Source: Caenorhabditis remanei (taxonomy: Eukaryota; Nematoda; Chromadorea; Rhabditida; Rhabditidae). From it: a DNA stretch of 64,000 nt. Below, in pieces: positions 1 through 9,688 of this stretch. The stretch covers positions 21,452,001 through 21,516,000 of the forward strand of contig NC_071331.1 in assembly GCF_010183535.1 (NCBI RefSeq). Direction: 5' to 3'. Position 1 is the first letter of the stretch; each line of letters starts with the position of its first letter. A model generated the notes under the pieces. It saw only the letters and a program-made list of their open reading frames with translations. It was not told the origin of the DNA and searched no databases. The position numbers were made by a program, and so were the translations under genes.

Positions 1-220
1 AAGTGAATATCGACTATTCCCGAATTGCCAGGGAGAGGATTGAACATGATCGAAGTGATTTTAATGAAGAGTTAAGGTTGGAAAGTGAAAAAGTGTAGAA
101 TGAGAGAAGAATATTTATAGAAAGAGAGTAACAATGCAGAGAATGACCCTTGGGTATAAAAAAGAGTTCGAGCGGATGGAATAATTGGATGATCAAAACA
201 AAAGAAACAAAAGCAAAAGA
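1..220. repeat. Dispersed non-coding repeat
   Basis: This stretch holds no gene I can support. It begins with a segment containing CGACTATTCCCGAATTGCC that recurs at about 26530 and 36290 and, more loosely, 15540. Its second half (about 60-195) recurs almost unchanged at 35640-35765. It is a shared intergenic module of the F-box array, probably copied along with neighbouring genes. Confidence 0.6.
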
Positions 221-1424
221 TCAATTATAATTATGAATGGTCTCTGGCCAAACAGCAACGACGAAGCCTCCCGGTGGCTGATAGCTTACTGTAGCTGTCA
301 CACCATCCGCACGTTTGATGTCATATCCTTTCCACAAAGTCCATTTGTGTCCGAAGGGGCTGGAATTTATGAGTTGTTAGAATAGAATACATTGAGTTCT
401 TACCTGTTGTAGTCTCGACGATTCTCCACACGAACGACGTTATGCCGTAAGCCAGCGAGGACTCGAAAGATATCTACAGAACCAATTCTAGCGCAGAATA
501 GTTTCAATCGAGGACACCCTCCAGACAGCCAGTGCTTCAGAAAGACATTTAAATCATTGTTAGTCAGGGTAGACTTTTTCAGATTAATAACAATTCCATC
601 CATTGTCAATAGGTTATCGATTGTCACCCATTGTCCATGGCAGATATCTAAGCAATCGATTTTTCGGAAATTTCCCGAGAAACGGAAATTGGGTGGATCA
701 TCTGAGCGAATGTCTATTTCAGATAAAGTTGTGCAATCCCTCAGAATATAAATCATTTCATCTTTTGATGGAATGACACCCCAGTCCATGTAAACGACTT
801 TTTTCAATGGTGTCTTTTGTCTTCTGTTCACCCATTCAATCAGGTGGAAAGATTCCTTCGAAGCCCTGACTTCTGATACATCAATATTGAGTAGATCGGT
901 CACATAGTTAGTGATCTCTTTCAATCCATCCGATGTGTTCCCCCAGTATGAGACAAGATTTCCATCCGAACGGTGTACTTCAACTGGAACGTACTGCCCG
1001 TTCATTTTAACATAATTACTTTTCTCAGAACTTGATAAACATGAACAATCGCAGACACTGAACACACAATCACGATTTCGAAAGGTTCGGAATGACACAT
1101 TTCTGTGAAATTCTGAAACACAGAAACGTCCATCGAATGGTGCTCTTCGTTGAGTTTTTATGACAGAGTGACTTTTCTGGGAGCAAAAAGACAGCGATAC
1201 TCTGAAATAGAAAACAATGGTTTGAAAACATTATGAGAAAAAACTTACAATGTTTTCGGCTCCATAAAATCGATAATTCTGCGTAAAGGGAGGTATGGGA
1301 CATGGAGAAGAGGGAAGTGAGGTGGAGGTAACGGGATGTTGGAGATGAAAAAAGACTTGAAGGTTTGGAACAGGACGGAGATTATCCAAGAAAGAAAACG
1401 AAAGAGAGAGAAGAGAAACGTCAT
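221..1424 (-). CDS. F-box/FBA_2 protein (fbxb-like), complete
   Basis: Three exons on the minus strand: 1249-1424, 404-1201 and 221-359. They sum to 1113 nt, exactly 370 codons plus stop, with GTAAG donors and TTTCAG-type acceptors. Exon 1 encodes a hydrophobic N-terminus (FLSWIISVLFQTFKSFF), a proline-rich linker and the F-box core (PLRRIIDFMEP, about residues 45-56). Exon 2 encodes the FBA_2 (F-box associated) domain, with TDYVTDLLNIDVSEV, WVTIDNLLTMDGI and HWLSGGCPRLKLF. Exon 3 ends with RADGVTATV and VWPE. The F-box should bind Skp1 in an SCF ubiquitin ligase while FBA_2 is thought to select substrates; the substrate is unknown. The ATG was chosen because ATGACGT starts every paralogue in this window. 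Confidence 0.85.
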
Positions 1425-1439
1425 TCTGGGAGAGAAGAC

Positions 1440-1560
1440 GTGGGGAGACTGAATAGGAGGGGATGGATGAGTAGGCAAAAGAGGAAAGTGTGAGTGACGT
1501 GGCAAGACAGCTGGACTACTGTAGGTTTCCCATGTCTCTCACATTCTGCTTATTTCCTAA
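1440..1560. promoter_or_regulatory. Promoter-proximal repeat upstream of F-box gene
   Basis: The leader upstream of the ATG at 1424 contains CTTCTCTCCCAG directly before AATGACGT. Further out lies a box reading GACTACTGTAGGTTTCCCAT. Close relatives of this box sit upstream of most F-box genes here (about 3630, 9350, 11040, 17900, 29580, 35490, 41230, 52470 and 55600). I infer a family promoter element or a captured repeat; nothing here proves activity. Confidence 0.45.
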
Positions 1561-1744
1561 AGTCTCCCGCCTTCTCACCCTGTACCTTCATTTCCATTCA
1601 TTACTTCCCACGATTGTCTCGGGCCCTAAAAGTTTGCATCCTTCTACTGACAAAGTATTCGTGACATCCTACAGATAATGATAACACTCGGTAAAAAAGA
1701 TAAAGATATGTCTAAAAACTGTTTCCCTAATTCTGGCATGTCAC

Positions 1745-2035
1745 GAACATTTTTGTATGGGTTGACTGAGAAATCAGTCCTGCTGGATGAAATGCTGGAT
1801 GGAACAACTGAATGGTATAAGAGCTATTACTGATTATGTGATTGCTCTATTCAATGTTGATGTGTCAAAAGTCCGTGTATCTAAAGATGCAATCAAAATG
1901 ATTGAATGGGTGATCAGAAGACACCATTGAAAAAAGTAGTTTACATGGCCATGGCCTGGAGTTTTTGCCCATCAGGAGATGAAATGACATACACCATTGG
2001 AGAAGCGTTTTTATTAGAAAAAGTTTAGGGTCAAA
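1745..2035 (+). pseudogene. F-box/FBA_2 exon 2 fragment
   Basis: A decayed plus-strand piece of exon 2 whose conceptual translation includes AITDYVIALFNVDVSKVRVS, followed by a frame break after MIEWVIRR and then a VVYMAMAWS-like segment. It lacks exon 1, the end of exon 2 and exon 3. The same fragment, with the same decay pattern, occurs at 52735-52980 downstream of the paralogous promoter, so it was already a fragment when the block was duplicated. Confidence 0.7.
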
Positions 2036-2301
2036 TTTTGAAAAGATAATGAATGGAATGGAGGTAATGGAGGAGAAGACAAGATGAGAGTCTAGAGAAA
2101 AAATGGAAGTGACATGGGAAAACTACAGTAACCCGGTGAGGTCCTGCGGGAAGGTAAATATATGACGTCAGAACAAAGGTTATTCAGGAATCTGGGGACA
2201 TCGTTAGGCGGGGAATTCAAATACAAAATTTTTGCAAGCGGCTGGGACTGTAGTTGGATTTAATTAGATAAACGGAACGGAAGGAACACAATAAAAAACG
2301 T
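2036..2301. repeat. Dispersed intergenic module
   Basis: No gene. This contains the recurrent string ACATGGGAAAACTACAGTA followed by ACCCGGTGAGGTCCTGC and a TGACGTCAGAACAAAGG segment. The same order is seen near 3950-4010 and 26280-26340 (inverted) and 35860-35930. The last 80 bases (TGGGACTGTAGTTGG onward) match the 3' flank of the gene ending at 54405. Confidence 0.6.
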
Positions 2302-3544
2302 TTAATTATTATAAGTGGTCTCTGGCCAAACTGCAATAATCAAGGTTCCATTCACTTGTTTGCATACTGTAGCAGTCACACCATCCGCACGTTTTACATC
2401 GATTCCAAATGGCAAGGTTCTCCTGTATCCAAATGGGCTGGAAATAAGGAATTATGATAAACTACTGATACAGTAAACTATTACCTGGTGTAGTCTCGCC
2501 TATCCTCCACAAGAACAGGATTAGGAAGTAAACCATCGCGTACATGTAAGATATCCAGAGAACCAGTTGCGGCGCTAAATAGCTTCAATCGGGGGCACCC
2601 TCCAGATAGCCAGTGCCTGAGAAAGTTAATCAAATCAGTGTTAGTGAGAGTAGATGATCTCAGAACAATATCGATTCCATCCATTGTCAGCAGATTGTCA
2701 AGTGTCACCCATTTTCCATCACTGATTTCCAAGCAATCGATTTTTGGGAACTTTCCCGTGAACCGAAAGTTTTTAGGAGGCTTTAGATGTATGCCTAATC
2801 GAGAGATCGGACGGCAGTCTTTCAGAATATATGTCATCTCTTCTTCTGATGCTGCGGTAGTACTGGAGTCCGCAAAACTAACGTTTCTTAATGGTGTCTT
2901 TTGTCTACTGTTCACCCATTCAATCATATGGAGAGATTGCTTCGAAGCCCAGATTTCTGATACATCAATATTGAATAGATTGGTAACATAGTCAGTAATA
3001 ACTTTTAATCCATTTACTGTATTATCCCAGTATGAAATAATATATCCATGCAAATGGTCCACTTCGACTCGTACATGTTGTCCACCCATTTTCACCAATT
3101 CCATGTTTTCATAATTGATATTGTCTACAAACTTATGTGCACGCAACACCTGGTTTCTTTTCAGAACTATACCAAAGGTATAATTTGTAAATGAAAGAAA
3201 TGATGCATTTTTATCGGATCCCCCAATAAGCAGCCGCCCGTCAAATGACACTTTTCGATGAGTTTTAATAACGGAATTACTTTTCTGAGAGCAAAAGGAG
3301 AGCGATACTCTGAAATAAAACATAAAAATTTGAAATTATAATAAGAAGAAACTCACAATGAATCAGGATCCATAAAATCGATAATTCTGCGCAAAGGGAC
3401 GTATGGGACACGGAGGAGAGGGAAGTGAGGTGGGGGTACCGGGACATGGGGTATGTCAGGAGAAGTTTTCTTGAGCAATGATTTGATCGTTTGGAACAAG
3501 ACGGATATAATCCAAAAAAGCAAGAGAGAGAAGAGAAACGTCAT
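2302..3544 (-). CDS. F-box/FBA_2 protein (fbxb-like), complete
   Basis: Exons 3357-3544, 2485-3309 and 2302-2437 sum to 1149 nt (382 codons plus stop). The N-terminus is hydrophobic (LLLFWIISVLFQTIKSLL), then comes a proline-rich linker and the F-box core VPLRRIIDFMDPDSL. Exon 2 belongs to a subclass with an insert (NYTFGIVLKRNQVLRAHKF) and the signature EIWASKQSLHMIEWVNSRQ. The genes at 54405-55493 and 16773-17807 belong to the same subclass. FBA_2 motifs WVTLDNLLTMDGI and HWLSGGCPRLKLF are intact. It is divergent from the pseudogene at 4099. Predicted role: SCF substrate adaptor. Confidence 0.85.
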
Positions 3545-4098
3545 TCTGGGAGAGAAGACGTGGGGAGACTGACTTGGAAGGAATGGATGAGTAGGCAAGA
3601 GAGGTGAGTGTGAGTGACGTAGTAAGACAGCTGGACTACTGTAGTTTTCCCATATCACTCACAATCTGCTTTTCTGGAAAACCTACGTAGTCCAGCTGTC
3701 CATATGGGGAGACGGGAGAGAAGATAATGGATGGGTCCAGATGTTTACCTACGTCATTCAAAGATGCAAAACACTAGATTTGTTTGGTTGATTCGCGGTC
3801 AAATCCCTTTATTACCGTAGTCATTGATGACCAACGCGCATGGAAAACCTACAGTAGCCCCAGCTGTTTTCCCATGTCACTCTCTCTCACTTTCTCTAAA
3901 CTCTTTTATCTCTCGTCTTCTCATCTAATTTCTACTAAAAAACCTTTGTTCTGACGTCACATATTTACCTTCCCGCAGGACCTCACCGGGATACTGTAGT
4001 TTTCCTATGTTACTTCCATATGTTCTCTAGACGCTCGTCCGCTCATCCACTCCCTCCATTCCATTCCATTCATTACTCCCCACATTTTCTATCGGAGG
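3545..4098. promoter_or_regulatory. Bidirectional intergenic region
   Basis: This lies between the divergent genes starting at 3544 (-) and 4099 (+). It contains several copies of the TACTGTAGTTTTCCCAT box in both orientations (about 3640, 3855 and 4000), plus a pyrimidine-rich leader (CATTCCATTCCATTC) before the plus-strand ATG. There is no ORF of note. The copies look like promoter pieces brought together by duplication. Confidence 0.45.
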
Positions 4099-5195
4099 AT
4101 GACGTCTTCCCTGCCTCTTCTCTGTATTCCTTATCTCCCGTTAAAGAAGATTATTGATTTTATGGAACCCAGTTCATTGTGAGTTTTTCATTCATTAGAT
4201 TGTGTCTTATTTTGAATTTTAAGAGTCTCCATGGCTCTATGCTCCCAGAAATGTCAATCAGTTATCAAAACTCATAGAAGGAAGTCAATCGATGGACACT
4301 TACATGTCTCGGGTTTCGAACATTTTCTTTTATCTTTCGACAAATTTTGTGATTACCAAATTGTGATGGTTGCATCAGGTTTACAGAAAATGACCAACAG
4401 AACACGTTTTGTTGATATGAATGGACAAAACGTGGCATTGACTGTAAACGAGGAGAAGGGATATCTGGTGACCCATTGGGAGGATGAAGTGAATGGAGTG
4501 AAGATACTCACTGATTATGTTACCCAGCTCTTCAATATTGATGTATTGGGAATCACATTCAATCGTAAAAACATTTGAATGATTGATTGGGTGAATAGTA
4601 GACAGCAGTCACATGTCAGAAGTGTCAATTGTGAAGACTGGAAAGACACTTTAACTGAAGACGAGCTGTTGCATATACTGAGAGATTGTCCCGCCTCGCT
4701 AGAAACTGTCATCTATCCATCACCCCCTCCCAACTTCCAGTTTCGAGAAAATTTCAGACAAATTGATTATTTGTCCATTAGTGACGGGTCATGGGTGACA
4801 ATTGACAATTTGCTAACAATGGATGGACGGGAGATAATGATGTTTAAATCTTCCTTGACTAGTATTAATATAAATACATTTTTAAAGCATTAACTAGCAG
4901 GAGGAAGTCCACGATTGAAACTGTTTTCTGCTAAAACCATAAATTTCGATCTTGATGCATTGTTTGCCGACATAAATGTGGTTCTTGTAGAAGACTCGCG
5001 ACAGTTTACCAGGTAGCATTCTTATTAAAACTAATCCTGTAATCAGATCCTATTTTCAGCCCATTTCAAATCAAATATCGCTTCAACTTTGGATATGACC
5101 TACGAAGGGAGGATGGTGGGACTGCTACAGTATTCTATCGGCCGGACGGGGAAATAATAATTGCTGTTTGGCCAGAGATGATATGTTATCAATAA
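4099..5195 (+). pseudogene. F-box/FBA_2 pseudogene, two in-frame stops
   Basis: Exon layout is preserved: 4099-4178 (MTSSLPLLCIPYLPLKKIID, no hydrophobic extension), 4224-5012 and 5060-5195. A TGA at 4576-4578 replaces the tryptophan seen in the paralogue at 53071-54189 (KSIWMIDWV). A second stop (TAA, about 4890) replaces the tryptophan of the conserved HWL motif. Exon 3 reads ...RREDGGTATVFYRPDGEIII and ends with a normal VWPE tail. The remaining frame is otherwise open, so inactivation looks recent. A fragment at 16037-16400 is its closest relative here. Confidence 0.85.
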
Positions 5196-5248
5196 ATAAA
5201 TCCACCCGAAAATTATTTGTTCTAACAACAAAAAAGAAAAGATTTCAT

Positions 5249-5668
5249 TTACGAGTTGAAAACATTTTTAAATTTCGTCATGGAAAATTCGCTACTCAAA
5301 AGAGAACTCCTTTTAGAAACTGTTTGAGAATTTGCTAAAAATTGGTTCATAGGTAGTTTCGACCATTCTGAATACGATGGCAACAAAAAAATTGGTATCA
5401 TTTTTATACGATTCTGGCAATGATTACAAAAAGGTTTGCTAAAACGCAAGTGGAGCAAGAAACCGCAAGCGGCGCTAATAAAATTCAATTTTAAGAAATT
5501 TGTGTTTTGAATGATTAAACATGAAAAATATGCAAATATACAGCATAAAACGTTAAAAAATCGTTTAAAGTACGGGTTTATCTTGAAATTCAATGATGCT
5601 CGTTTAGACATTTTCATTTGAGAAGGAGGAATTTCATCTGCGCCGTTTGCAGTTTGAGCTTCGCTCAC
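5249..5668 (-). other. Unrecognised 139-codon ORF in intergenic DNA
   Basis: An open minus-strand frame of 139 codons starts MSEAQTANGADEIPPSQMKM. It has a possible hydrophobic stretch in the middle (FNVLCCIFAYFSCLII). I do not recognise any domain, there is no splice structure, and base use resembles the surrounding repeats. Segments such as GCAAGCGGCGC and GCGCCGTTTGCAG suggest a repeat. It may be chance; the region is reported so that 5200-5750 is not left blank. Confidence 0.15.
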
Positions 5669-5827
5669 AATCCCCTACAAAACTCCCTCGTCGGAACTTT
5701 ATTTTTTCATAGTATAATTTTCTGCAATTGTCAATAATTCCATCTCGATGATTACGTTTCTACACAAAATATATAAATTCTTCGAAATAATTTCTACAGC
5801 AGTCTCTTCTTATCTAACAAATTCCAG

Positions 5828-6329
5828 GCTTTTGACTGGATGGTCGAAAAACTTTGGATGCCTTACCAATTCATTTCTCAAAATTTTGTGGTTTCTGGAT
5901 CGGGTCGAATCGAAATACCGACATTCAAAAGTCCGATACCACCGGGTATTGAGGAAGGATGTTTATTTGCAGTAACTGTTCAAAACCACAGTAATGATAA
6001 TTTCCAAGTCAAACTAAATTGCTCAAAATGTTTGCAGCACTCGACAATTCATTTGTATCAATGAACTATACAATTGAGAGTACTGATGGATCTGATGTTT
6101 TCAAATTTCCCAGTGAGGATGCCTTACCTCTTTTCGGAACTGCGGAAACAAGTGAAATTAAGATGAACGGATCCCTCTTGTACAAATGGACAATTGACTA
6201 TTATTACAAAACAGATGAACCACAAATCATTCAATGCAGAATGTATGGCCAACGGTGAGTTTTCTCAAAACTTTTAGTATTGCATAAATCTAATATTTCA
6301 GTTATCAATACTTCTTTCCATTGCCATGA
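5828..6329 (+). pseudogene. 5'-truncated CUB-like secreted protein gene
   Basis: Three exons match the last three exons of the genes at 13769, 44438 and 47797: 5828-5990 (163 nt, same length in all copies), 6038-6254 (217 nt) and 6302-6329. The intron of 47 nt ends TGTTTGCAG. Translation includes AQNF-like QNFVVSGSGRIEI, NSFVSMNYTIESTDGS and KWTIDYYYKTDEPQIIQ, ending YQYFFPLP. This is a CUB-like C-terminal domain. The upstream VWA-like exons and signal peptide are missing, so this is an orphan 3' half. The reading frame itself is intact, so it could still be transcribed. Confidence 0.75.
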
Positions 6330-6362
6330 TCAGTTTATTTTTTTACCGTTCTTATATTAGCT

Positions 6363-6490
6363 CGGCACAGTTCTTACAACTGCGCTCCACCGAAATAGCG
6401 TTGAAAAATGTCTATTTTTCTCTGCGTTTCTCAATTTTGCCCACAGTTTTCTTAGGTTTCGGTAGAGCGCGGTTGTAAGAAGCGTGCCGT
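6363..6490. repeat. Imperfect inverted repeat (hairpin)
   Basis: The left arm (GGCACAGTTCTTACAACTGC) and the right arm, read in reverse complement (GGCACGCTTCTTACAACCGC), pair over about 30 bases around a 60-base loop. Flanks read TTAG and CTAA. It looks like a small foldback or MITE-type insertion just downstream of the CUB-like remnant. Confidence 0.6.
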
Positions 6491-6644
6491 CCTAATACAT
6501 GGTTTTCTTAAAGGAAAGTGTAACATCAAGATGAAATTAATAACAACTGCAAAAAGACATAGTAACTAGCACAGAAATGTACAAAACATGAAATCAAAAG
6601 TTTGGGCCACGGATGAAAACGAATGGGAGTGAAGGGATGTTGTA

Positions 6645-7933
6645 CAGGGTGCGCCATAAATAGTGATATACGCAAAAAACGTTATAACTCTTTTCAAAAA
6701 CATCAAAACATCTTTTCCTTTCGGCAAAAAATTATTCATTCGCTACAGAAAAGATATTCAATGATGATTTTTAATCCGTCTTGCTTTCTCCTGAATTACA
6801 GCTCTCAATCTCTCCGAGTAGCTACGACCTAGGCACGGAGGTAGTTGGCGACTTCAGCGTCTCAGTACTTATACAGAAACTAATTCAGAGAATTCGAACC
6901 AAACTTTTTTTGTTAAGAAACTCTCTGGGTCTGATATTCCTACTTTGAAAATTTGATAAAATCGCATTTTGGCGAGACAGGCACCCATTTCGACAGCCAG
7001 GTGAACTCCGGAAAATTGTCTCTGAATGACTGTTAGGTAGCTTTGGAGCGGTGGACCTGCGCTTCGACTTTCTGGAATGTCCAGAAACGATTTTCAAGGT
7101 GAAAACTGGCCTAGCAATAAATTCCAACCTTGAAATAGGGTTTCGGATTAACTTTGGTTCCTGGATGGACCAAAATGTAAAAAGTGTAGCTAATCGGGAA
7201 GCTTCCGACTAAAACCAGGACAGAAGGTGGATCTCAAGCCTCATCAAAAAATTTTCTGTTCTAACAAAATGTACATAAGTGTTTTGCTACATTCGTTTTG
7301 TTTTTAATGTTCTGCACGGTTTTTATGGCCAGTTACTTTCATGAGTAAACACAGGGATCAAATTAGTGATTTTGTGCGTGCCAAGGAAGAGCTCATGAGC
7401 TATCAACGTTCATAAAATTCTGAGTTTTCTAACTAGGATGGTGATTTTTTAAGAATACAATGAGGAAATATTCAGCTTTAATTTTATATTTCATTAAACT
7501 GTTTTGGTTGGAATTTCAGAGTCATAGACTACTTTTGTCACGCTCCGGTCCAAATTAAACCTGATCCTCTATTTGCCGGAATATGTCCAGGACGGAGCCG
7601 GAACAAATACTGTAAATATATTTTTCAAGAAGGTCTTTAATATGACAATACATTCCATATGTTTTATTTTTCTAAAGACCTGCATTTGCGGCGCTCTCAC
7701 CTACTTGAAACTCACAAAAAATCATTTCACACACACTGATACAGTCGATGGTAGAGCTAGCTGTAGAAAAAATGCTGCCACCATCGTAAAAATGAAAACT
7801 ATAATTTGTTACTTCAAAAACTAGAAAACCAGATAAAAACTGATAACAAAAAATATATTTGGATGCGCCTGGAGTTCTGTGGCTGAACCAGGGATGACCC
7901 AAACATTCATATCACTATTTATGGCGCACCCTG
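6645..7933 (-). mobile_element. Degenerate mariner/Tc1-superfamily transposon
   Basis: Perfect terminal inverted repeats starting CAGGGTGCGCCATAAATAG are flanked on both sides by TA (6643-6644 and 7934-7935), the target duplication of the Tc1/mariner superfamily. Length is 1289 bp, normal for an autonomous mariner-type element. The minus strand carries a decayed transposase at the right position. The termini are much better preserved than the interior, so the copy is inactive but may be mobilised in trans. maT-type (CemaT-like) is a possible sub-assignment that I cannot confirm. Confidence 0.8.
6770..7260 (-). pseudogene. Mariner/Tc1-type transposase remnant
   Basis: Reading across frames on the minus strand gives the C-terminal half of a Tc1/mariner transposase: VHPGTKVNPKPYFKVGI, AQVHRSKAT, QSFRDNFPEF and a worn WVPVSPKCDF where the family has WPPxSPDLNP. 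It ends with SERLRAVIQEKARRI, like the usual transposase C-terminus. Stops and frame changes between these blocks rule out function. The N-terminal DNA-binding half is not recognisable. Confidence 0.65.
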
Positions 7934-8060
7934 TAGATTAGTGAAGATGTATTTTGTCCACGAAAGATAATACTAGACATTTTGGGACATTGTTATCCGG
8001 AACTGTAGTTGAGCATGGTTATATAATCAAAGCAAAAGAAACAAACAAGATTTTTTTATT

Positions 8061-9256
8061 TTAATTATTATTATCACTGACTTCTGGCCAAACTGCAATG
8101 ACGAAAGTTAAAGGTGGTTGATAGTGTACTGTAGCCGTCACACCATCTGAACGTTGGATGTCATATCCATCTGACAATATCGATGTGTATCCAAATGGGC
8201 TGAAATTTTGAAGTTGTTAGAATAGAAACGTATCGAATGTTCACCTGGTGTAGTTACGACTGTTTTCCACATAAACGGCATTATGCAGTAAACCAGCAAA
8301 TACTTGCAAAATGTTTACAGAATGAATGGCAGCGTAAAAATATTTTAATCGAGGACACCCTCCAGACAGCCAATGCTTCAGAAAAAGATTTAAATCACTA
8401 TCAGATAGATCAGAGAATCCCAGAACAATATCGATCCCATCCATTGTCAATAGGTTATCGATTGTCACCCATAGTCCATGCTCGATATCTAAACAATCTA
8501 TTCTTCGGAAGTTTCCCGAGAAACGGAAATTGGGTGGAGCACCTGAGCGAATGCTTATTTGAGATGAACACTGACAATCCTTCAAGAGGTATATCATTTC
8601 ATCTTCCGATGCTATAATCCTCAATGCAGTGACACTTTCCAATGGTTTCTTTTGTCTTCTGCTCATTCGTTCAATCATACTGATTGCATCTTTAAATACA
8701 CGGACTTCTGATACATCAATATTGAATAGATTGGTCACATAATTAGTGGTCTCTATCAATCCGTCCGTTGTATTATGCCAGTATGAGATAAGATTTCCAT
8801 CCGAACAGTGCACTTGAACTGGAACGTCCTGCCCGTTCATTTTAACATAATTGATTCTCTCAGAATTGTGAAAAAACGAAAAATCGCGGACATCCAACAC
8901 ACAATCGCGATTTCGAAATGCACGGAATGATAAATTGCTTTCATATACCTCAGAAACACAGAGGCGTCCATAGAATGGTGCTCTTCGTTGAGTTTTTATG
9001 ACAGAGTGACTTTTCTGGGAGCAAAAAGACAGCGATACTCTGAAATGTAACAAAAAGATTTGAAGACATAAAAAGAAAAAACTCACAATGCATCCGGATT
9101 CATAAAATCAATAATTCTGCGCAAAGGGACGTATGGGGCACGGAGGAGAGGGAAGGGAGGTGAGGGTACCGGGATGTTAGGGATGAACAATGATTTGATT
9201 GTTTGGTAGAAAACGGAAATAATCCAACAAAGCAAGAGAGAAAAGAAAAACGTCAT
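8061..9256 (-). CDS. F-box/FBA_2 protein (fbxb-like), complete
   Basis: Exons 9087-9256, 8245-9039 and 8061-8199 total 1104 nt (367 codons plus stop). The N-terminus is hydrophobic (FFFSLLLCWIISVFYQTIKSLF), followed by PLRRIIDFMNPDAL. FBA_2 motifs WVTIDNLLTMDGIDIVLGF and HWLSGGCPRLKYF are intact. Exon 3 ends VWPEVSDNNN, unlike the ETT(H/Y)N tail of most copies. Exon 2 is most like that of the gene at 51178 (both have KKPLESVTALRIIASE). The mariner-like element ends about 130 bp beyond its 3' end. Confidence 0.85.
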
Positions 9257-9688
9257 TCTAGGAGGGAAGAAGTGGGCAAACTGAATCGGAGGGAATGGAT
9301 GAGTAGGCGAGAGATGAGAATGAGAGTGACGTGGGAGGACATCTGGCCTACTGTAGTTTTCCCATGTCACTCATGTTTCCCACAGTCTCATCTCTCGTCT
9401 TCCCATCCTAACCAATCAGTGTTCAAATTATTGATTTTCTAAAGGGTCCATGTAGATTTTTAGAAAAATCGATCACCATTGGCAAGCGTCGATGGATGAT
9501 GATTGATGATCTACCCAAAAAATCACTCTTGTCATTTATGGCTTCAAAGATATCATCTTTATTTGGTGAAGTTCATGATATAATTTCGTTTTTCAAAAAA
9601 AAAATCACAATGCGATATAAATAGAAAAAAGTTCGAGTGGTTGACACTGTAGTTAAGTGATAAACAAAATGGAAGAAAAAAAGACCGT
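9257..9688. other. Intergenic: promoter box plus repeat DNA
   Basis: No gene. The CTACTGTAGTTTTCCCAT box lies at about 9350-9370. Then comes AT-rich DNA shared with other gene tails; the string TCGAGTGGTTGACACTG at about 9632 recurs inverted at about 40875 downstream of the gene ending at 40834. Confidence 0.5.

Noticed and set aside
1070..1505. ORFs starting far upstream of the F-box (e.g. MPRHSHFPLLPTH...) as longer N-termini
   Set aside because: The extra residues come from the promoter leader and differ in frame and content between copies. All copies share the ATGACGT start, and exon sums are in frame from there.
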